A stretch of 6,672 nucleotides of DNA from Anaerolineae bacterium (lineage in GTDB: Bacteria; Chloroflexota; Anaerolineae; 4572-78; J111). The translations under genes and the position numbers were made by a program. The notes beneath the pieces are model-generated. The model was not told the DNA's origin. It did not search any database and saw nothing but the letters and a program-made list of their open reading frames with translations. The stretch is taken from positions 1 to 6,672 of the forward strand of contig JAGRBY010000401.1 of assembly GCA_020433835.1 (NCBI GenBank), given 5' to 3'. Positions 5,336 through 6,672 of this stretch are shown one piece after another (position 1 is the first letter of the stretch; every line of letters begins with the position of its first letter).

Positions 5336-6424
5336 ATGAACACCCACTTATTTACCCTTATTTCAAAACTATTTTTTACAATGCTGCTGCTCACTGGCCT
5401 GAGTTTGTTCAGCCTCAGCGGAGCCGGAGCGCAAACTTTAGAGCCGAACGAAACCCAAGTGTACGAAAACGAGGCAGTGACGATCGCATTAAATCTCGAA
5501 GATGTGGAAAACTTTAGACAACTGGGCGCGGCTAGCCTTACCATTAACGCGCCGGTTAATTTTGATCTCACTATCGCCCCCGGTGATCTGTTTGATCCGC
5601 TGCAACAGGGTACGATAGGCGGCTACATTTTTCAAGTACGGCCTAATACTCCTGCGCTGGGGGCTTATACGGTGAGCATCGCTTTAGTGGGGGATCCGCT
5701 GCCGCAACTCAATCAAGATGGTACCTCTCTGGTAACTTTAACCTTAACCGCACCAGCCACAACCGACCGCCTTAAGGCTAATGTATCGATTGCCGCTCTT
5801 CGCTTGTTTGACCGTAACGGGAAGCCTTTATTTAACCAAACTGAGTCTATAGCTGCTTCTCTAACGGTAAAACCGATCAACGGCGTAACGGTGCTCGGTC
5901 AGGTTACGCACCAGCAGGGAGTTGGTAATTTTGTGCCATCAAATGGGGCGGGTATCCAGCTATACGTTATCTCGCCCGAACCCCCTCCGGTTTTGGGCGT
6001 AGCAACGCAAGCCAATCGCAATGGTGACTTCAAACTCAATGGTGGGGTAGGGGCAGTTCGACTGTATGCTCCCCCTCTAAGCGGACAACGGCCAACTCCC
6101 GATGGCTATCTGCCGGCAGCAGCTAACCTCAATTTGGCCGGTGGAGCGCCAACGTCCCTTAACAAGGTAGAGCGCTTGGCCGGCGATGTGGTTACTGCCG
6201 GAGAAACCAACTCCTGCCCGGCCATAAACATCGCCGACATCGTCGCCCTGGCTCAGCGCGTGGGCGGCCCCCCGGCCTCCGGCGGCAACATTTTTGATCT
6301 CAACCGTGATGGTGCCATCGACGCCGCCGATCTGGTTCTGGCGGCGATCAATTTCAACAGCGTGGGCTATATCGACTGGCAGAGTGGTATGCCTAATGAT
6401 TCGTTTTGTACCGCAAGCAAATGA
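5336..6424 (+). CDS. Secreted protein with cohesin-like and dockerin type I modules
   Basis: A 362-residue exported protein with no membrane anchor. Seen: a signal peptide (1-32, ending AGA before Gln33); a cohesin-like beta-sandwich (about 36-178; hydrophobic strands such as VTIALNLEDVENF, SLTINAP, TLTLTAP and SIAALRLFD); a small Ig/carboxypeptidase-regulatory-like module (about 184-245: GVTVLGQVTH, GAGIQLYVI, NRNGDFKL); and a dockerin region (about 280-343). The second dockerin loop is textbook: Asp321, Asn323, Asp325, Gly326, Ile328, Asp329 and Asp332. The first is degenerate: Asp284 to Asp301 spans 18 residues where 12 are usual, though the INIADIV end and its helix are intact. Cys294 in that insertion and Cys358 near the C-terminus may pair. 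In cellulosomes dockerins bind cohesins on a partner scaffold; here both types are on one chain and no hydrolase is nearby, so self-assembly or matrix attachment is the inferred role. The cohesin call is less certain than the dockerin. Confidence 0.82.
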   Translation: MNTHLFTLISKLFFTMLLLTGLSLFSLSGAGAQTLEPNETQVYENEAVTIALNLEDVENFRQLGAASLTINAPVNFDLTIAPGDLFDPLQQGTIGGYIFQVRPNTPALGAYTVSIALVGDPLPQLNQDGTSLVTLTLTAPATTDRLKANVSIAALRLFDRNGKPLFNQTESIAASLTVKPINGVTVLGQVTHQQGVGNFVPSNGAGIQLYVISPEPPPVLGVATQANRNGDFKLNGGVGAVRLYAPPLSGQRPTPDGYLPAAANLNLAGGAPTSLNKVERLAGDVVTAGETNSCPAINIADIVALAQRVGGPPASGGNIFDLNRDGAIDAADLVLAAINFNSVGYIDWQSGMPNDSFCTASK

Positions 6425-6490
6425 AGTTTAGGTTTGGCCTGTCGATGAAACCATCTACGGCTGAATAGTTACTAGGGAATGAGCATTAAT

Positions 6491-6604
6491 TAACTTACCC
6501 AATTCTGTCGGGTAAATGGTAAATGGTAATTGGTAACTGGTAATTAGAGACTGGAGATTGAATAACCAATTACCAGTACCTATTTACCAATTACCTAACT
6601 TACC
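6491..6604. repeat. Heptamer-based palindromic element flanked by 9-bp direct repeats
   Basis: Five head-to-tail heptamers lie at 6511-6545 (GGTAAAT twice, GGTAATT, GGTAACT, GGTAATT). Their reverse complements follow at 6568-6595 (AATTACC, then shortened and lengthened variants, then AATTACC). ACTGGTAATT (6536-6545) pairs perfectly with AATTACCAGT (6568-6577), and further heptamers continue the stem with mismatches, giving a long imperfect hairpin. TAACTTACC occurs on both sides, at 6491-6499 and 6596-6604. The left side also holds a short stem (TTACCC 6495-6500, GGGTAA 6510-6515). It carries no coding capacity. It may act as a transcription barrier after the dockerin gene or be a small mobile palindrome. 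Confidence 0.85.
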
Positions 6605-6620
6605 TTACGCAGAGACAGAT

Positions 6621-6650
6621 TTGACAAGAGACAAAAATCAGGAATAGGAT
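6621..6650 (+). promoter_or_regulatory. Candidate sigma-70-type promoter reading out of the window
   Basis: A perfect TTGACA (6621-6626) is followed after 18 bp by TAGGAT (6645-6650), which matches four of six bases of the -10 consensus. It sits just past the palindromic element and would serve a gene beyond the window. Matches of this quality also occur by chance. Confidence 0.3.
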
Positions 6651-6672
6651 GTTGTACAAAACGAAGCAGGAA

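Larger units (their letters stand above)
6425..6672. other. Gene-free 3' end of the window
   Basis: No supported gene on either strand. The first 65 bp are unremarkable. Then come a heptamer array, its inverted counterpart and a promoter-like sequence pointing out of the window. Confidence 0.7.

Noticed and set aside
5011..5571. Minus-strand open frame of 186 codons
   Set aside because: It lies antisense across the end of the WD40 gene and the start of the dockerin gene, both strongly supported by domains and start sites; its translation shows no recognisable motif.
6421..6468. Start codon overlapping the dockerin stop (ATGA) with a 15-residue ORF
   Set aside because: The ATGA overlap suggests coupling, but the peptide is too short and featureless to support a gene.
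6511..6604. Heptamer repeats as a CRISPR array
   Set aside because: Units are seven bases, contiguous and without spacers, and the second half is inverted.

Overview
The window reads as one stretch of a bacterial chromosome carrying six genes, all on the + strand, and almost everything encoded is membrane-bound or exported. The best taxonomic guess is the phylum Chloroflexota (Anaerolineae/Caldilineae-like). That is inference from the mix of gene types (RDD membrane protein, PPC-like repeats, L-type lectin, cohesin-like plus dockerin protein, WD40 lipoprotein), from Pro/Thr-rich linkers joining a single membrane helix to an external domain, and from palindromic and heptameric intergenic repeats. 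No rRNA, tRNA or housekeeping marker is present to confirm it.

Layout: an RDD-family membrane protein (3-659, start at the window edge). A membrane-anchored protein with three 100-residue PPC-like repeats (881-2068, GTG start). A membrane-anchored L-type lectin-like protein (2227-3039). A 289-bp gap that holds a large inverted-repeat element and a stranded ribosome-binding site with a tiny ORF. A signal-peptide protein with an external discoidin-like domain (3329-4078), whose C-terminal membrane anchor has been thrown out of frame and continues to 4110. A seven-bladed WD40 lipoprotein (4160-5251). A secreted protein with cohesin-like and dockerin modules (5336-6424). Then 248 bp without a gene, holding a heptamer-repeat palindrome.

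The products could together dress the cell surface with glycan-, protein- or matrix-binding domains. Two share a similar N-terminal anchor (KNQ-type start followed by a Gly/Cys-rich helix), and the four non-lipoprotein exported proteins carry even numbers of cysteines in their external parts. No enzyme active site, transposase, CRISPR array or defence gene is visible, so a joint function is unproven.

The most unusual part is the gene at 3329. Its first 18 bases are a near-perfect copy (16/18) of a segment 196 bp upstream that sits behind a much better ribosome-binding site, with the inverted-repeat element in between. Independently, a 5-bp tandem duplication near its 3' end shifts the frame exactly so as to lose a membrane helix ending in Gln-Arg-Arg-Thr. 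The gene looks as if an element inserted at its start and its anchor was then broken; it may be decaying, switchable, or partly an assembly artefact.
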